Assembly (NCBI GenBank): GCA_943736015.1
Contig: OX031066.1
Location: 12,776,245 to 12,840,244 of the forward strand
Source: Tridacna crocea
Lineage: Eukaryota; Mollusca; Bivalvia; Cardiida; Cardiidae
Length of the DNA stretch: 64,000 nt
Reading direction: 5' to 3'
Part shown: positions 63,844 through 64,000 of the stretch, in pieces
How positions within the stretch are numbered: position 1 is the first letter of the stretch
How the letters are laid out: each line of letters starts with the position of its first letter
Position numbers and translations under genes: made by a program
The notes under the pieces: generated by a model
The model's database searches: none
What the model was told of the DNA's origin: nothing
Seen by the model: only the letters and a program-made list of their open reading frames with translations

Positions 63844-64000
63844 TTTTACTTTCCTATATGACAAAATTTTGGACTTGTCTAAATTGAAAGCATTTGTAGA
63901 CAGATTCAGTGTAGTCAAGATGATGACTCCTATCTTTGATAGAATAGAAAACATTGTGAGAAAGGGAGAAAATGCTGGTGACCAGCATTTTCTCCTTTTC
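63844..64000 (-). mobile_element. PTM type A, cut by the window end
   Basis: TTTTACTTTCCTATATGAC, AAAGCATTTGTAGACAG, then core to CTCCTTTTC at the last base. Left arm lies outside. Confidence 0.85.

Overview
The window looks like repeat-dense, AT-rich, non-coding DNA from an animal, most likely a bivalve mollusc. The bivalve call is an inference. It rests on my recollection that several dispersed repeats here resemble bivalve families: the element with CTCACCTGA/TCAGGTGAG ends at 18659-20242, and the hairpin repeat built on AAAGTGTCG and ATTAGCCTGCGC at 770-1050. No database was searched. I find no convincing protein-coding gene. The longest open frames are 135 to 158 codons, without a recognisable domain. 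Many open frames are translations of one transposon, whose central palindrome gives the recurring peptide string ENIVGKGENAGNQHFLLF. The window could be intergenic or a very large intron.

The dominant feature is one family of short non-autonomous DNA elements, called PTM here (palindromic TTAA MITE). A full copy is about 228 bp. It begins TTAACCCTTTACCA or TTAACCCATTACCA and ends TGGTAAAGGGTTAA or TGGTAATGAGTTAA. Its middle is a near-perfect palindrome of about 66 bp centred on GCTGGTWACCAGC, flanked by two unrelated arms. The left arm carries CACAATCC, ACTTTTGACG and GAGAAAGAAGCC. The right arm carries TTGTCGTCTGCAAATGC and AATTTGGACAAGTCTAAAAT. In this annotation, + means left arm first. 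I place roughly 125 copies and fragments, covering about a third of the window by eye. TTAA at both ends and CCC-starting termini fit a piggyBac-type element, and nested copies show the TTAA duplicated. No transposase is present.

PTM has sub-types. Type A is the common form. Types B (25172, 53813), C (9873, 62675) and D (10640, 11323, 44873) keep the terminal repeat and a central palindrome but have different arms and often a different core, GCTCGTTACGAGC. Type E (20843, 63553) is close to A with altered ends. Many copies are chained so that neighbours share one TTAA, and several are nested inside older copies with both halves still readable (22985, 25055, 34914, 57995).

Other layout: hairpin-repeat pair (770-1050, 7556-7820); fold-back elements (6258-6482, 15222-15415, 20391-20447, 29077-29242, 47979-48080, 63459-63842); a 28-bp satellite of 15 units (10876-11295); a 1.6-kb dispersed element with 8 internal units of about 166 bp (18659-20242); a TTAAAGGTGG-ended repeat pair (3235-3782, 52859-53391); a TIR element pair, each copy inside a PTM (45457-46018, 62708-63109); a short S repeat built on GCAGTCTGATCT; and two tRNA-derived sequences (15836-15929, 20513-20581). 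Stretches between these hold nothing I can recognise.
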